A DNA stretch of 64,000 nt. Origin: Paraflavitalea sp966211765 (GTDB taxonomy: Bacteria > Bacteroidota > Bacteroidia > Chitinophagales > Chitinophagaceae). Positions 26,665 through 35,780 of the stretch are shown here, in pieces; the stretch's first letter is position 1; the number at the start of each line of letters is the position of its first letter. The notes below the pieces were generated by a model, which saw nothing but the letters and a program-made list of their open reading frames with translations, was not told the DNA's origin and searched no databases. The position numbers were made by a program, and so were the translations under genes. The stretch spans positions 57,805-121,804 of the forward strand of contig CBIHOV010000025.1 in assembly GCA_966211765.1 (NCBI GenBank), in the 5' to 3' direction.

Positions 26665-29616
26665 TTAATGACCAATGATCTTCCTCAGGTTGAAACGTTG
26701 TATATCAAAGCTGAAGGAGAGGCGTTTACCAAATGTATTTACTTCCGGTGTGGTTTTTAGGTTATCCCTGAATTCTTTGCTGTAGAACAGTGGAGCATAC
26801 ACATTGAGCAGATCCTTGAACAAGGTCAATTGTAAGCCCGCCACATAGAGAAACCTGCTGGTCTCAGCATCCTTTTTCCAGGCCTCTGCATAGGTGCCCA
26901 CATCCAGGAATATCCGTATGGGCAATTTTACGGGGAACAAGTTTTGGGGAAGTGTTGTATTGAAATTCATGGAAGCTACCCAGTCATCAGAGCGTCCCTG
27001 CAGGCCGGCAAAAAGGTCGGTCCGTAATTTCAGTCCACCGTCACGCATCATGATCTGCTGACTGGCAGCGCCATCAAATTCAGACCTGCCTATAAAATAA
27101 TTGCTGTAGGTATAATCTTCGTCTCCCCGAACAGCCGTAAGCTTCGGTTGATACAGATAAGTACGTCCAAGCTTTTCACTGGTTTTCACGCCGAGGTAAC
27201 CAAATTTGGCAGCAAATACCCTTACCTGCATTCCTCCTCCTTTGGCATAATTAAAATAGTAATAGCCGGTAGCATTGGCCCGGTAGAAACCATCACCTTG
27301 CTGCAACTGGATCTGCACATCGTAGGGATACAATTTCCTATAATCGGTAATGTTGAAAGTAAGTTGGTTGAGGTAACGGCTGCGGGTGGGGCCAGGCGCC
27401 GGATAGGTCATGGAATCATCACTATCCATTACATATTTGAATCCTTTTTCTCCAATAAGGTAAGTTTTCCATTCTATCCATTTTTCAACGGTCGAGAGCA
27501 GTGACTTGTTTTTGAAAGTAAAACGCAGGGAAGGAACTACTTTGTGAAACCCGCCAAATACTTTCGTTGCATTGCTATCTGTGCCTTCCAGGGTGGAGAA
27601 TCGTGCGCCGGTTAATCCCAACTCAATGGACTGAAAATGTTTATTGGGGTGCCAGGTGTAGCTGATGTTTCCAATGCCATTGAATTGTTTGCTGTTGGTT
27701 GCATATACGGGTGCCACTATAAACTGAAAATTATGGGAAGGCATGCTGATGTTGTGCAGCACGGCCCCTACCATAAACTTATCGTACATATTGTACCCAA
27801 GGGCTGGTAAAAAGTTCACATAATTTACCTTCTCATAATCCTTCATAGAAAAGAGGAAGGCTGGTCTTATCTTTTTGGGTCCGGTATAACCGCCAGGTAG
27901 TGAGCCGGTAGTGTCGAGTAACCTGAAGGAGGTGCTGAGGTCTTTCCCGGTTTGTTGCTTCATGAGCTGCTGAAAGTCTTCGGGTGCAGGATGCTTGAAT
28001 TTCCACTGCTGGTAATACTGCTGCATGGCCGCATCAAAGGCAGGCTGACCGATGGTTTGCTCCAGCTGTTTCATCCAGCCGGCTGCTTTGGCATAAGCGA
28101 TCAAAGCGTAATTATCCCCGGTAAAGCCGGCCGAAGGGGTATTGATGGGTTGGTCTTTTTTCTCTTTGGCCAAAGCTGCAAGGATCATTGCTGTTTGGTC
28201 TTCGGGGATCTTGGATTCAAACCAGCCCCGCACTCGTTTATTGGGGTATTTCCAGTCTTTATAACGGTTGCCATAATAGGAGTTGATGCCTTCGTCCATC
28301 CAGGGATGATCACGTTCGTTATTGGCCAGGATACCATAGAACCAATTGTGCCCCACTTCATGTTCAATCACAAAATCCAGGGTTTGGGTATCCTTTACGG
28401 GTCCTATATTGGTAATGGTAGGATATTCCATCCCTCCATCGAAACCAGTATTGGTCTCTACCACATTCACTACATTGTAAGGATACTCACCTATGAGCCT
28501 GGAACGGAAATGGATGGCGTCTTTTGTCATCTGAAGGCTGCTCTTCCAAATATTATCGTTGGGTGCATAGAAGGTCCAGGCGTCGATAACCCTTCCGGAA
28601 GCCAGCTGTATGGTATCATAATTAACGACAAAGCGTTTATCGGCAAACCAGGCGAAATCGTGGATGTTTGCTTGCTTGTACTGCAATGTTTTTGTTGATT
28701 CGCCAGGACTGGGGGCGCCGGAAGCCAGCGTAGTTGTTTCGGGTTTGGTGCTTTGTGTTGCGGATTCTTTGATTGCTGCTGGTTTCTTTTTATTTAGCTG
28801 CGATTTATTCTTTGCATTTTTTATTGGCGCTTTATTGGTAGTAGTTTTTGTGGCTGGTTTCTTCGGGGTTGGCTTCAGGAATTTTTGTTTTTGGATTATT
28901 GGCGGAGCATGTTGCTCACGGTAGGCGGCATCAAATTTCCGCATCCATTTTTTTTCTTCCTCACTCTGCAACTCACCGGTTGCTGCCACTACGTAATCCT
29001 GGGGCACGGTGATGCGTACATCATAAGTGCCAAACTCACTGTAAAATTCTCCCTGGTCAAGGTAAGGCATAGGATGCCAGCCCTTGCTATCATAGACCGC
29101 TGGTTTGGGATACCACTGGGTGGCCTGGTATGACTGGCCGGTATGCCCACCGCGGGAGAAATTCTTTGGCAGCTTCACGTGGAAAGGGGTGGTTATTTCG
29201 GTTTGTGCGCCGGGCGCCAAAGGCGTGGGGAGGTATACTTTTACAATATCAATGTATTGGGGATGGTCTTCGGTAGGCAGTGTGGTATTGTTGATCCTGA
29301 AATCAAGCCGGTTGATGTACCCGCGCTGCTCACGGCTGGAAAAGTAAAAGTCGGTACGACCCTGCAGCAGCAACTGGTCGCTGAAGGCAGTCCGGTCGTT
29401 TTTATAGGCATTGGGCCAAAGGTGGAACCAGATGAAGGTGAGGGTATCGGGGGAATGGTTGGTATAACGTAGTTTGAGGAAGCCCTGCAGGCTGTTTTGC
29501 TGGTCATCGAGGTTCACATCGATGGTATAATGTAGTTCCTGCTGCCAGTACTGCTGAGCAAGACTGGCCTGTTGCAGAAAGATGAGCAATAAGAAGATGC
29601 CTATACTTTTTTTCAT
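26665..29616 (-). CDS. M1 family (gluzincin) metallopeptidase fused to a beta-barrel-like C-terminal domain
   Basis: The 983-residue exported protein has a signal peptide (MKKSIGIFLLLIFLQQASLA). The M1 catalytic domain shows the substrate loop GGMEYP (395-399), zinc site HEVGH (419-423) and the third ligand in WMDEG (Glu442). Residues ~245-312 are a Lys/Thr/Pro/Ala-rich low-complexity insertion absent from the neighbouring paralog. After about residue 610 the sequence turns into alternating aromatic beta-strands (for example VNFLPALGYNMYDKFMVGAVLHN), ending QRFNLRKIIGH, like an outer-membrane barrel. So the peptidase is probably tethered to the outer membrane. The start at 29616 is chosen for the signal peptide; the longer frame to 29700 translates a heptamer array. 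Peptidase substrate unknown. Confidence 0.85.
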   Translation of the reverse strand: MKKSIGIFLLLIFLQQASLAQQYWQQELHYTIDVNLDDQQNSLQGFLKLRYTNHSPDTLTFIWFHLWPNAYKNDRTAFSDQLLLQGRTDFYFSSREQRGYINRLDFRINNTTLPTEDHPQYIDIVKVYLPTPLAPGAQTEITTPFHVKLPKNFSRGGHTGQSYQATQWYPKPAVYDSKGWHPMPYLDQGEFYSEFGTYDVRITVPQDYVVAATGELQSEEEKKWMRKFDAAYREQHAPPIIQKQKFLKPTPKKPATKTTTNKAPIKNAKNKSQLNKKKPAAIKESATQSTKPETTTLASGAPSPGESTKTLQYKQANIHDFAWFADKRFVVNYDTIQLASGRVIDAWTFYAPNDNIWKSSLQMTKDAIHFRSRLIGEYPYNVVNVVETNTGFDGGMEYPTITNIGPVKDTQTLDFVIEHEVGHNWFYGILANNERDHPWMDEGINSYYGNRYKDWKYPNKRVRGWFESKIPEDQTAMILAALAKEKKDQPINTPSAGFTGDNYALIAYAKAAGWMKQLEQTIGQPAFDAAMQQYYQQWKFKHPAPEDFQQLMKQQTGKDLSTSFRLLDTTGSLPGGYTGPKKIRPAFLFSMKDYEKVNYVNFLPALGYNMYDKFMVGAVLHNISMPSHNFQFIVAPVYATNSKQFNGIGNISYTWHPNKHFQSIELGLTGARFSTLEGTDSNATKVFGGFHKVVPSLRFTFKNKSLLSTVEKWIEWKTYLIGEKGFKYVMDSDDSMTYPAPGPTRSRYLNQLTFNITDYRKLYPYDVQIQLQQGDGFYRANATGYYYFNYAKGGGMQVRVFAAKFGYLGVKTSEKLGRTYLYQPKLTAVRGDEDYTYSNYFIGRSEFDGAASQQIMMRDGGLKLRTDLFAGLQGRSDDWVASMNFNTTLPQNLFPVKLPIRIFLDVGTYAEAWKKDAETSRFLYVAGLQLTLFKDLLNVYAPLFYSKEFRDNLKTTPEVNTFGKRLSFSFDIQRFNLRKIIGH

Positions 29617-29633
29617 GAGCGGTTTTGGTTCGT

Positions 29634-29661
29634 GAATCGGCAGTCGGCAATCGGCAATAGT
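29634..29661 (+). repeat. Heptamer tandem array before the first M1 peptidase gene
   Basis: Units GAATCGG, CAGTCGG, CAATCGG, CAATAGT lie 18 bases upstream of the start codon of the 983-residue M1 gene. They are preceded by TCGT and followed by TCTT, as before the second M1 gene. Confidence 0.85.
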
Positions 29662-29720
29662 TCTTAACTGCGTAAGTTCCTGACTCTTTACAACCACCAT
29701 GTAGCCGAAACAGTTTTATA

Positions 29721-31298
29721 CTAAAAATTCCCTTCTTTGTTCAACAGCTCAAAGTATTGATCGAGGCCCACCTGGGTGGAATTTTCCAGGGCAGCTTTGA
29801 GGTCTTCGGGGTAGGGATGCCTGAACTTCCAGGCAGCAAAGTATTCGCGCATGGCCTTATCAAATACTTCCTTTCCCAAAGCCATTTCCACCAAATAAAG
29901 CCAGGTAGCTGCTTTCACGTATACAACGATGCCATAATCGTTTTTATTGGCAAAACCTGTAGACCCTGTGTTTACCGGCTCTTTGGCAGGCAGGCTGTTG
30001 AGGGCGTTGTATACACGGCCCAGGAGTTCCTGGGGTGGCAGGGCCTTTATTTCCTTGGGCATGGACTTCCCAAAAATACTGTTGCTTCTGTATTTTTCGG
30101 CTTCATACCGGAATTGGTAAAAACTATTGATGCCTTCATCCATCCAGGGATAATCGCGTTCATTGCTGCCCAGGATGCCATAAAACCAGTTGTGCCCCAC
30201 TTCATGGGTAATCACGGCATCCAGTTCCTCGGCTTTGGCCTCGGGGCTGGTGATAAGGGTGATCATGGGATATTCCATGCCACCGGATGAAAGGTTTTTG
30301 GGTCCTTCCACAGCCTGCACCACCGGCCAGGGGTACTCCCCTATCCATTCGGAATAACGGGTAACGGCATCTTCAATAAAGGAAATGCTGTTGCTCCACT
30401 CTTTATTGCCATTGGGTTGGTACCAGGCAAATACATCCATGATCTTACCGGAGGGTAATTGCAGGGTATCATATTGAATAACAGCATCCTTATCGGCAAA
30501 CCAGGCAAAATCGTGGATATTCTCCCCGTAGTATTGTAAGGTTTTGGGAGCGTCGGGCTGGGCTGCTTTGTATTTTGCCACACTTGCTTTGGCCTGGTAA
30601 TTTTGAGCGCCAATAGTTTTGTATTGGTTTAACTCTTCGCTGGTTTGTAAAGTACCGGTAGCACCTACCACATAGGCAGCCGGAACGGTGATATTCACTT
30701 TGAAGGTTCCATATTCGCTGTAAAACTCTCCCTGGTCGAGGTAGGGAATGGCATGCCATCCTTTTTTATCATATACCGCTGGTTTAGGGTACCACTGGCA
30801 AATCATGTATTGATCGCCATCATAACCGGAACGGGAGAAGTAAAAGGGTAATTTTACATGGAAAGGTGTTGCAATGGTAATGGATTGGCCGGGTAATAAA
30901 GAAGCAGGCAAAAGGAGTTTCACTACATCAGCATCATTGGCACTGTCCTGTGCGGTGGTAACCATTTTACCATCCACGGTGAATGCCAGTCCATCGATAT
31001 ATCCTTCATTCTTTTTATTCCTTAATTTTTTCCTGCCTTCCTTATCCTGGGCCAGCTGTTTAGCCAAGGCTGTATTGTCGTCTTTATAAGCGTTGGGCCA
31101 GAGGTGAAACCAAATATAGGTAAGGGTATCGGGGGAATGGTTGATGTATTTCACAGACAGGTTGCCCTGGAGGCTATGTTGTTTATCATCGAGAGATACA
31201 TCAATGGAATAATGTACTTCCTGCTGCCAATAGTCCTGGGCGAGGCCTGCTTTGTACAAAAAGATTAGGGTCAAAAGGGGGATGATCTTCCTATGCAT
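29721..31298 (-). CDS. M1 family metallopeptidase, short paralog
   Basis: The 525-residue exported peptidase (signal peptide MHRKIIPLLTLIFLYKAGLA) is a clear tandem paralog of the downstream gene. The N-terminal 230 residues align nearly throughout, and it has GGMEYP (339-344), HEVGH (365-369) and WMDEG with Glu388. It lacks both the low-complexity insertion and the C-terminal barrel region and ends soon after the helical domain. So it is likely a soluble periplasmic peptidase. The start at 31298 is preferred because upstream residues translate a heptamer array. The two genes are co-directional with a 104-bp gap that carries the same upstream array, probably because the 5' region was duplicated together with the gene. 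Confidence 0.9.
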   Translation of the reverse strand: MHRKIIPLLTLIFLYKAGLAQDYWQQEVHYSIDVSLDDKQHSLQGNLSVKYINHSPDTLTYIWFHLWPNAYKDDNTALAKQLAQDKEGRKKLRNKKNEGYIDGLAFTVDGKMVTTAQDSANDADVVKLLLPASLLPGQSITIATPFHVKLPFYFSRSGYDGDQYMICQWYPKPAVYDKKGWHAIPYLDQGEFYSEYGTFKVNITVPAAYVVGATGTLQTSEELNQYKTIGAQNYQAKASVAKYKAAQPDAPKTLQYYGENIHDFAWFADKDAVIQYDTLQLPSGKIMDVFAWYQPNGNKEWSNSISFIEDAVTRYSEWIGEYPWPVVQAVEGPKNLSSGGMEYPMITLITSPEAKAEELDAVITHEVGHNWFYGILGSNERDYPWMDEGINSFYQFRYEAEKYRSNSIFGKSMPKEIKALPPQELLGRVYNALNSLPAKEPVNTGSTGFANKNDYGIVVYVKAATWLYLVEMALGKEVFDKAMREYFAAWKFRHPYPEDLKAALENSTQVGLDQYFELLNKEGNF

Positions 31299-31313
31299 GT
31301 AAGTTTTTTTCGT

Positions 31314-31341
31314 GAATCGGCAATTGGCAATCGGCAATGGT
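31314..31341 (+). repeat. Heptamer tandem array before the second M1 peptidase gene
   Basis: Units GAATCGG, CAATTGG, CAATCGG, CAATGGT lie 16 bases upstream of the start codon of the 525-residue M1 gene, with the same TCGT/TCTT borders as the copy at 29634. Confidence 0.85.
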
Positions 31342-31394
31342 TCTTGCTTTTCTTAATTGCTGATGACTTATATATAGCGTTTAATTTTTTAAAT

Positions 31395-31422
31395 ACCAGT
31401 AACCAATAACCAGTAACCAGTT
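31395..31422 (+). repeat. Heptamer tandem array (ACCAGTA x4) abutting a stop codon
   Basis: Units ACCAGTA, ACCAATA, ACCAGTA, ACCAGTT end at the stop codon of the reverse-strand sugar transferase gene. This is a different heptamer from the GAATCGG family less than 60 bases away. Confidence 0.85.
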
Positions 31423-32840
31423 TATCTTCCTTGTCCCATGAAAATAATCCTCAGTGTATGTGCCATGATCTTGAGGTCGAGTGCGAGGGAGATATTTTCG
31501 ATGTACATAAGATCATATTTCATGCGTTCGATCATCTGCTCTACATTTTCGGCATAACCAAACTTGACCATACCCCAGGAAGTAAGACCGGGTTTCACTT
31601 TTAGCAGGTATTTGAAGTAGGGTGTTTGTTGGTGGATCTGGCTGATATAGTATGCCCGTTCCGGACGGGGGCCCACAAGACTCATCTCCCCTTTCATTAT
31701 ATTCCACAACTGGGGCAGTTCATCCAGGCGCCAGGTGCGCATGGTCTTCCCCCATTTTGTGATGCGCTCATCGTGGGTAGAAGACAATTGGGGTCCATTC
31801 TGCTCGGCCGGGTGAGACATGGACCGGAATTTAATGATAGTGAATTTGCGTCCACGATAACCCACTCTTTCCTGCCGGTAAAAAACCGGGCCTGGTGAGG
31901 AAGTTTTGACGCGGATGGCGGCATACAGGAATAAAGGAGAGAGCAGGATCATTCCAAAGGAAGCGATGACCACATCAATGACGCGTTTAATATTCTGTTG
32001 CCAATCGGGCATGAGGTTGGTCTTAAGATCGGAGAGTACGGCGCCAAATACATTGCTGGTTTTAACTGACCCGGAAAGGATATCAAGAATATCGGGTGCT
32101 ATCTTGATGTCAACATCTTCTTCGCTGAGGATGGATACAATATGCTCTACCTGTTGCTTTTCCGATTTTTCGAGGGCTATTACTACCAGTTGTACCCTGT
32201 GTTCGCGGATCACTTTTTCGATATCTGCAAAGCATCCGTGTTGTGGTAAATAAGCACTGATGCCGTTGGTTTCACGGGCAGCTGCCACAAAGCCGGTATA
32301 ATGAAAACCCGCCAGGCGAAGCCCTGCCCTGGTGTCATTGTATATTTTACTGGCTACTGAATTCCCTCCTACCAGCAGGGCGTTGAATTGTACAGTACCC
32401 TTCGTCAATTGTTTCCTTACTCTGCCAAGGAGGAGGCTACGCCCCAGCCAGGTAAAAAAGAGTTGTGCCCAGATATAGGTAAAAAGGGCCTTGTAGAAGT
32501 AGGTGTACTTATGCTGGGGATCGTTGATCACAATACTGAAAAAGATAATGGTGCACCCAATGATACAGGTAACGATGGTATTGGTAAATTCATTGAGCCT
32601 TGACTTTTTATACATGGAGTAGTAAGACCCGGCCAGGGTGAATAAAATAAGCCAGGCCAATGGCATCAAGAGCAAGCCCCACCAGAAGGGATGGGTAAAC
32701 ACTAGCCCCTTTTCCTGGGTGTAAATGGTCTCATGCAAAAAATAGCGGCGTGCAAAATGCAAAACGACCCAAGCCAGTACGGCAGCAATATAGTCGCTGA
32801 GAAGATACCATGCGCTATGGATACGTTTATTGGATGACAT
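31422..32840 (-). CDS. Polyprenyl-phosphate sugar-phosphate transferase (WcaJ-like)
   Basis: This 472-residue inner-membrane enzyme starts exopolysaccharide or capsule synthesis by loading a sugar-1-phosphate onto undecaprenyl phosphate. Several N-terminal membrane helices (to ~residue 130) are followed by a CoA-binding-like domain (NALLVGGNSVASKIYND ... ) and one more helix (VIASFGMILLSPLFLYAAI). The catalytic sugar-transferase domain has SSPGPVFYRQERVGYRGRKF, TIIKFRSM, RTWRLDELPQLWNIMKGEMSL, VGPRPER and VKPGLTSWGMVKFGYA. It is 7 bases downstream of the Gfo/Idh gene, so the two are an operon. The sugar cannot be told from sequence, although the WcaJ architecture often uses glucose-1-P. Confidence 0.92.
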   Translation of the reverse strand: MSSNKRIHSAWYLLSDYIAAVLAWVVLHFARRYFLHETIYTQEKGLVFTHPFWWGLLLMPLAWLILFTLAGSYYSMYKKSRLNEFTNTIVTCIIGCTIIFFSIVINDPQHKYTYFYKALFTYIWAQLFFTWLGRSLLLGRVRKQLTKGTVQFNALLVGGNSVASKIYNDTRAGLRLAGFHYTGFVAAARETNGISAYLPQHGCFADIEKVIREHRVQLVVIALEKSEKQQVEHIVSILSEEDVDIKIAPDILDILSGSVKTSNVFGAVLSDLKTNLMPDWQQNIKRVIDVVIASFGMILLSPLFLYAAIRVKTSSPGPVFYRQERVGYRGRKFTIIKFRSMSHPAEQNGPQLSSTHDERITKWGKTMRTWRLDELPQLWNIMKGEMSLVGPRPERAYYISQIHQQTPYFKYLLKVKPGLTSWGMVKFGYAENVEQMIERMKYDLMYIENISLALDLKIMAHTLRIIFMGQGR

Positions 32841-32847
32841 GTAAGGG

Positions 32848-33822
32848 TTACGCGGAAATACTATTATTTTTAATTTTATGCAAAATCTGGTGTGCTACAT
32901 CCATGGCCCTGTAACCATCTACTTCGGAGACCCTGGTGGGTGTATTGTTCAAAATAGCATCGCGAAATGACTCCAGTTCTTTTTTGATCGCGTTGACTTC
33001 CGGAACCTGGGGATTCAAAACGGCTATGGTCTTTTTCCCGTGCGGTGTATCCAGGTCAAAGGAGAAGGCATCTACATCCTGGGGGGTCTTCAGTTTAATA
33101 ACTTCCGACTTTTTATTGAGAAAGTCCACGCCAATATAAGCATCTTTCTGAAATAACCTCATTTTTCGCATTTTCTTCATAGAAATGCGGCTGGAGGTCA
33201 GGTTGGCCACGCAGCCATTGTTGAATTCAATGCGCACATTGGCAATATCGGGGGTATCTGTCATGACAGCCACCCCACTGGCGGAGATCAGTTTTACTTC
33301 GCTTTTTACTATACTGAGGATGATGTCTATATCATGTATCATGAGGTCGAGTATCACACTCACTTCGGTACCGCGGGGATTGAACTGGGCCAGGCGATGG
33401 ACCTCTATGAACATGGGATGCAACTGCATGTGCTGAATACCCAGATACGCAGGGTTGAACCGCTCCACATGGCCTACCTGGAGCTTGATGTTGGACTCGC
33501 GCACCAGCTTGACAAGCTCACGTGCTTCCTCCATGGTGTTGGCCAGGGGCTTTTCCACGAATACGTGCTTACCCTTACGGATAGCCAGCTTACAAAGATT
33601 GAAATGGTAAGTAGTAGGCGCCACAATATCCACCATATCCACTGCTTCTATAAGGCGTTCGGGGTCGAGAAACCTTGCCAGTTGGTATTTTTCAGTGACT
33701 TCCTGAGCGGCCACATCGTCCGGATCATAAAACCCTACGAGTTCTATGTCCTTAATTTCTTTCCAGTTATTGAGATGGAATTTTCCAAGATGACCAACGC
33801 CGAATACGCCAACCTTTAGCAT
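32848..33822 (-). CDS. Gfo/Idh/MocA family oxidoreductase
   Basis: This 324-residue NAD(P)-dependent sugar dehydrogenase has the Rossmann N-terminus VGVFGVGHLGKFHLNNW. The family's EKP motif is in GKHVFVEKPLANTMEEARELV, and GHVERFNPAYLG sits where the substrate-site region usually lies, followed by MIHDIDIILSIVKSE with the HD pair. These enzymes oxidise or rearrange sugars, often nucleotide sugars for surface glycans. Being the first gene in an operon with the polyprenyl sugar transferase supports a role in exopolysaccharide sugar supply. Its substrate is unknown. An alternative role outside polysaccharide work is possible but less likely. Confidence 0.88.
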   Translation of the reverse strand: MLKVGVFGVGHLGKFHLNNWKEIKDIELVGFYDPDDVAAQEVTEKYQLARFLDPERLIEAVDMVDIVAPTTYHFNLCKLAIRKGKHVFVEKPLANTMEEARELVKLVRESNIKLQVGHVERFNPAYLGIQHMQLHPMFIEVHRLAQFNPRGTEVSVILDLMIHDIDIILSIVKSEVKLISASGVAVMTDTPDIANVRIEFNNGCVANLTSSRISMKKMRKMRLFQKDAYIGVDFLNKKSEVIKLKTPQDVDAFSFDLDTPHGKKTIAVLNPQVPEVNAIKKELESFRDAILNNTPTRVSEVDGYRAMDVAHQILHKIKNNSISA

Positions 33823-33930
33823 AGGTATTGTGAGTTACAATGTGTTAAAGATCAAAGATAAACTGTGCAATTGGTTTGTTTGGAGGTTTTTATAAACAAT
33901 GTGAAGAAAGCTTCGGGCTTGAATAATAAC

Positions 33931-34707
33931 CTATTTGCGTAATAAAGGAGACCTGGAACGATACGAAGAAGTGGGGTGATAGATAAAGAGGCAGGTACCG
34001 TCTTTGATCTGGTCGATCATGGGCTGGCAAACATCCACTGGTACTGCGGGACATCCTTTGCTACGACCTATGTATCCCTGGCTGGAGATGAATTGTTCGC
34101 TCACATAATCGGCTCCATGAATTACAATGGCCCGGCGGTAAGCGAAGTCATTGATACCTTTTTCCACTCCCTGGAGTTTCAATGAATAACCATTGCTGCC
34201 CTGGTAAGCCTCGCCTGTTACATAAAATCCAAGGCTGCTTTTATTGGAGGAAGGTTTGTTGGAAAACAGTTTTGCCATGGTTTTGCCCGATTTCATACCA
34301 TGGGCCACCCATGTATTGTACAACAGCTCGTTGTTATCCATGTCGATCACATACAAGCGCTTATTGGTACTGGGTTGACTGAAGTCGATGATAGAGATCA
34401 GGTTTCCTTTCAGTTTGCCTGCATTGGACAATTTCTCCATTCCTTTGACAGCCATGCGGAATACCATTTTGGATAAACCAAGGTCTTCCAGGTGAAGGCT
34501 ATCGTATAACTCCATGCTGTGCAGAAATGAAAAAGCTGCAAGCTTTTTGGTATTTTCTATGTGTATGGGAGTAGTACCACGAAGGTTAAAAGTAACGGGA
34601 TATACTGTCGATGGTGCGGGTATAAAGGAGCATTGCAACAGAATTGCTAAACCTAAAAAGGGTGCACCTATCAACTTACTGGATCTTGCCTTGTTCGGTT
34701 TTTTCAT
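33931..34707 (-). CDS. Murein L,D-transpeptidase-like (YkuD) secreted protein
   Basis: The 258-residue exported protein has a signal region (KLIGAPFLGLAILLQCSFIP) with a cysteine that might make it a lipoprotein. The C-terminal part is a YkuD-type catalytic domain: IVIHGADYVSEQFI supplies the conserved His (His197), and GRSKGCPAVP supplies the nucleophile Cys (Cys219) in the S-x-G-C context. Such enzymes make 3-3 cross-links or attach proteins to peptidoglycan. The N-terminal part ending KLIDFSQPSTNK-like residues is the divergent form common in Bacteroidota. It is a single gene; upstream lies a short inverted repeat (ATTGTC/GACAAT, near 34777-34799). Confidence 0.82.
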   Translation of the reverse strand: MKKPNKARSSKLIGAPFLGLAILLQCSFIPAPSTVYPVTFNLRGTTPIHIENTKKLAAFSFLHSMELYDSLHLEDLGLSKMVFRMAVKGMEKLSNAGKLKGNLISIIDFSQPSTNKRLYVIDMDNNELLYNTWVAHGMKSGKTMAKLFSNKPSSNKSSLGFYVTGEAYQGSNGYSLKLQGVEKGINDFAYRRAIVIHGADYVSEQFISSQGYIGRSKGCPAVPVDVCQPMIDQIKDGTCLFIYHPTSSYRSRSPLLRK

Positions 34708-35029
34708 AAATTCAACCTTTATGAAGGGATGAATGATTGATCAATGATTTCAGTATCAACGCTATACTTGAACTAAAATTGTCTTTTTTTATTGACAATC
34801 GGGATATTTTTGGACGATCACGAAAATAGCGGTTTTTACTATTCTGCCAACTAATTCTACGCCGGAAGAACACATTTTAACTATTCGAATGTAAAAAGGG
34901 GTAAAAAAGAAGGATAAGGCTTGGGTAGATGATTGATTTACAAGGGGAAAGGCAGCAAGGCAACGAGGCAACCAGGCAACGAGGGAATACAGCACACGAG
35001 GCTCTTAGCTCAAGGTTCGCGGCTATATT
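34708..35029. other. Intergenic region between YkuD gene and LytTR regulator
   Basis: This 322-bp gap has the upstream region of the YkuD gene and, nearer the LytTR gene end, the AGGCANNN array at 34950-34989. No ORF with a recognisable domain and no U-tailed hairpin was seen. Confidence 0.4.
34950..34989 (+). repeat. Octamer tandem array (AGGCANNN x5)
   Basis: Units AGGCAGCA, AGGCAACG, AGGCAACC, AGGCAACG and decayed AGGGAATA lie about 40 bases past the stop of the LytTR regulator gene. Confidence 0.85.
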
Positions 35030-35737
35030 CTACAATTTCTCGCCTATAATATTGTACAGCAGGTTTTTGTAGTGCTCGCTGCAGGGAAGTTCGGTATCAC
35101 CCAGGAAAACGGTTTTACGGGATACGGTATCTACTTTCCGGAGGGATACTATATAGGACCGGTGGATACGTATAAAATCTTCGTTGGGCAGCCTGCTCTC
35201 AAAATACTTGAGACTTTGGAGGGTGACCACGGGCTTCTTGCTATCCGTGAGGTGAATACGGGTATAATCCTTTAGCCCTTCGAGGTAAATGATGTCATTG
35301 TAGAACAATTTCTGGATCTTATGGGCTGTTTTGATAAACAGGAAATCATCCTTGCGCTGGGGTGATTTGTTTTTGCGGTAGCCGATGTATTCCCAGGCTT
35401 TGTTGGCGGCGGAGACAAAACGGTCGAAGGGAACAGGCTTTAAGAGGTAATCGATGGCATCGAGTTCATAACCTTCCACAGCAAACTCATGGTAGGCGGT
35501 TACAAATATGACTGCTGGTTTTCTGGGCAGGATCTTCAGGAACTGGATACCGGACAGATCGGGCATTTTAATGTCGAGAAATACCAGGTCGATCTCTTCT
35601 TTCTCAAAATGCGGCAGGGCTGCCATGGGCCCTTCACACCGGGCTACCAATTTGAGGTAGGGGATCTTGCGGATAAAATCTTCCATAAGGTCCAAAGCCC
35701 AAGGTTCATCGTCAATGATGATGCAGTTGAGGTTCAT
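35030..35737 (-). CDS. LytTR-family response regulator
   Basis: The 235-residue regulator has a receiver domain (residues 1-120) with the acidic pocket CIIIDDEP, phosphoacceptor Asp55 in LVFLDIKMPD, and AIDYLLKPV. The C-terminal LytTR DNA-binding domain (about 135-235) has DFLFIKTAHKIQKLFYNDIIYLEG and DFIRIHRSYIVSLRKVD. It should be phosphorylated by the histidine kinase encoded 43 bases upstream in the same operon. LytTR proteins bind paired direct repeats, and targets probably include genes nearby, perhaps the divergent DUF4270 gene. Identification is firm; targets are inferred. Confidence 0.94.
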   Translation of the reverse strand: MNLNCIIIDDEPWALDLMEDFIRKIPYLKLVARCEGPMAALPHFEKEEIDLVFLDIKMPDLSGIQFLKILPRKPAVIFVTAYHEFAVEGYELDAIDYLLKPVPFDRFVSAANKAWEYIGYRKNKSPQRKDDFLFIKTAHKIQKLFYNDIIYLEGLKDYTRIHLTDSKKPVVTLQSLKYFESRLPNEDFIRIHRSYIVSLRKVDTVSRKTVFLGDTELPCSEHYKNLLYNIIGEKL

Positions 35738-35780
35738 CGGTTAAATTTTTGTTTTAAACAGATCGGGTGTTGACAGAGGA

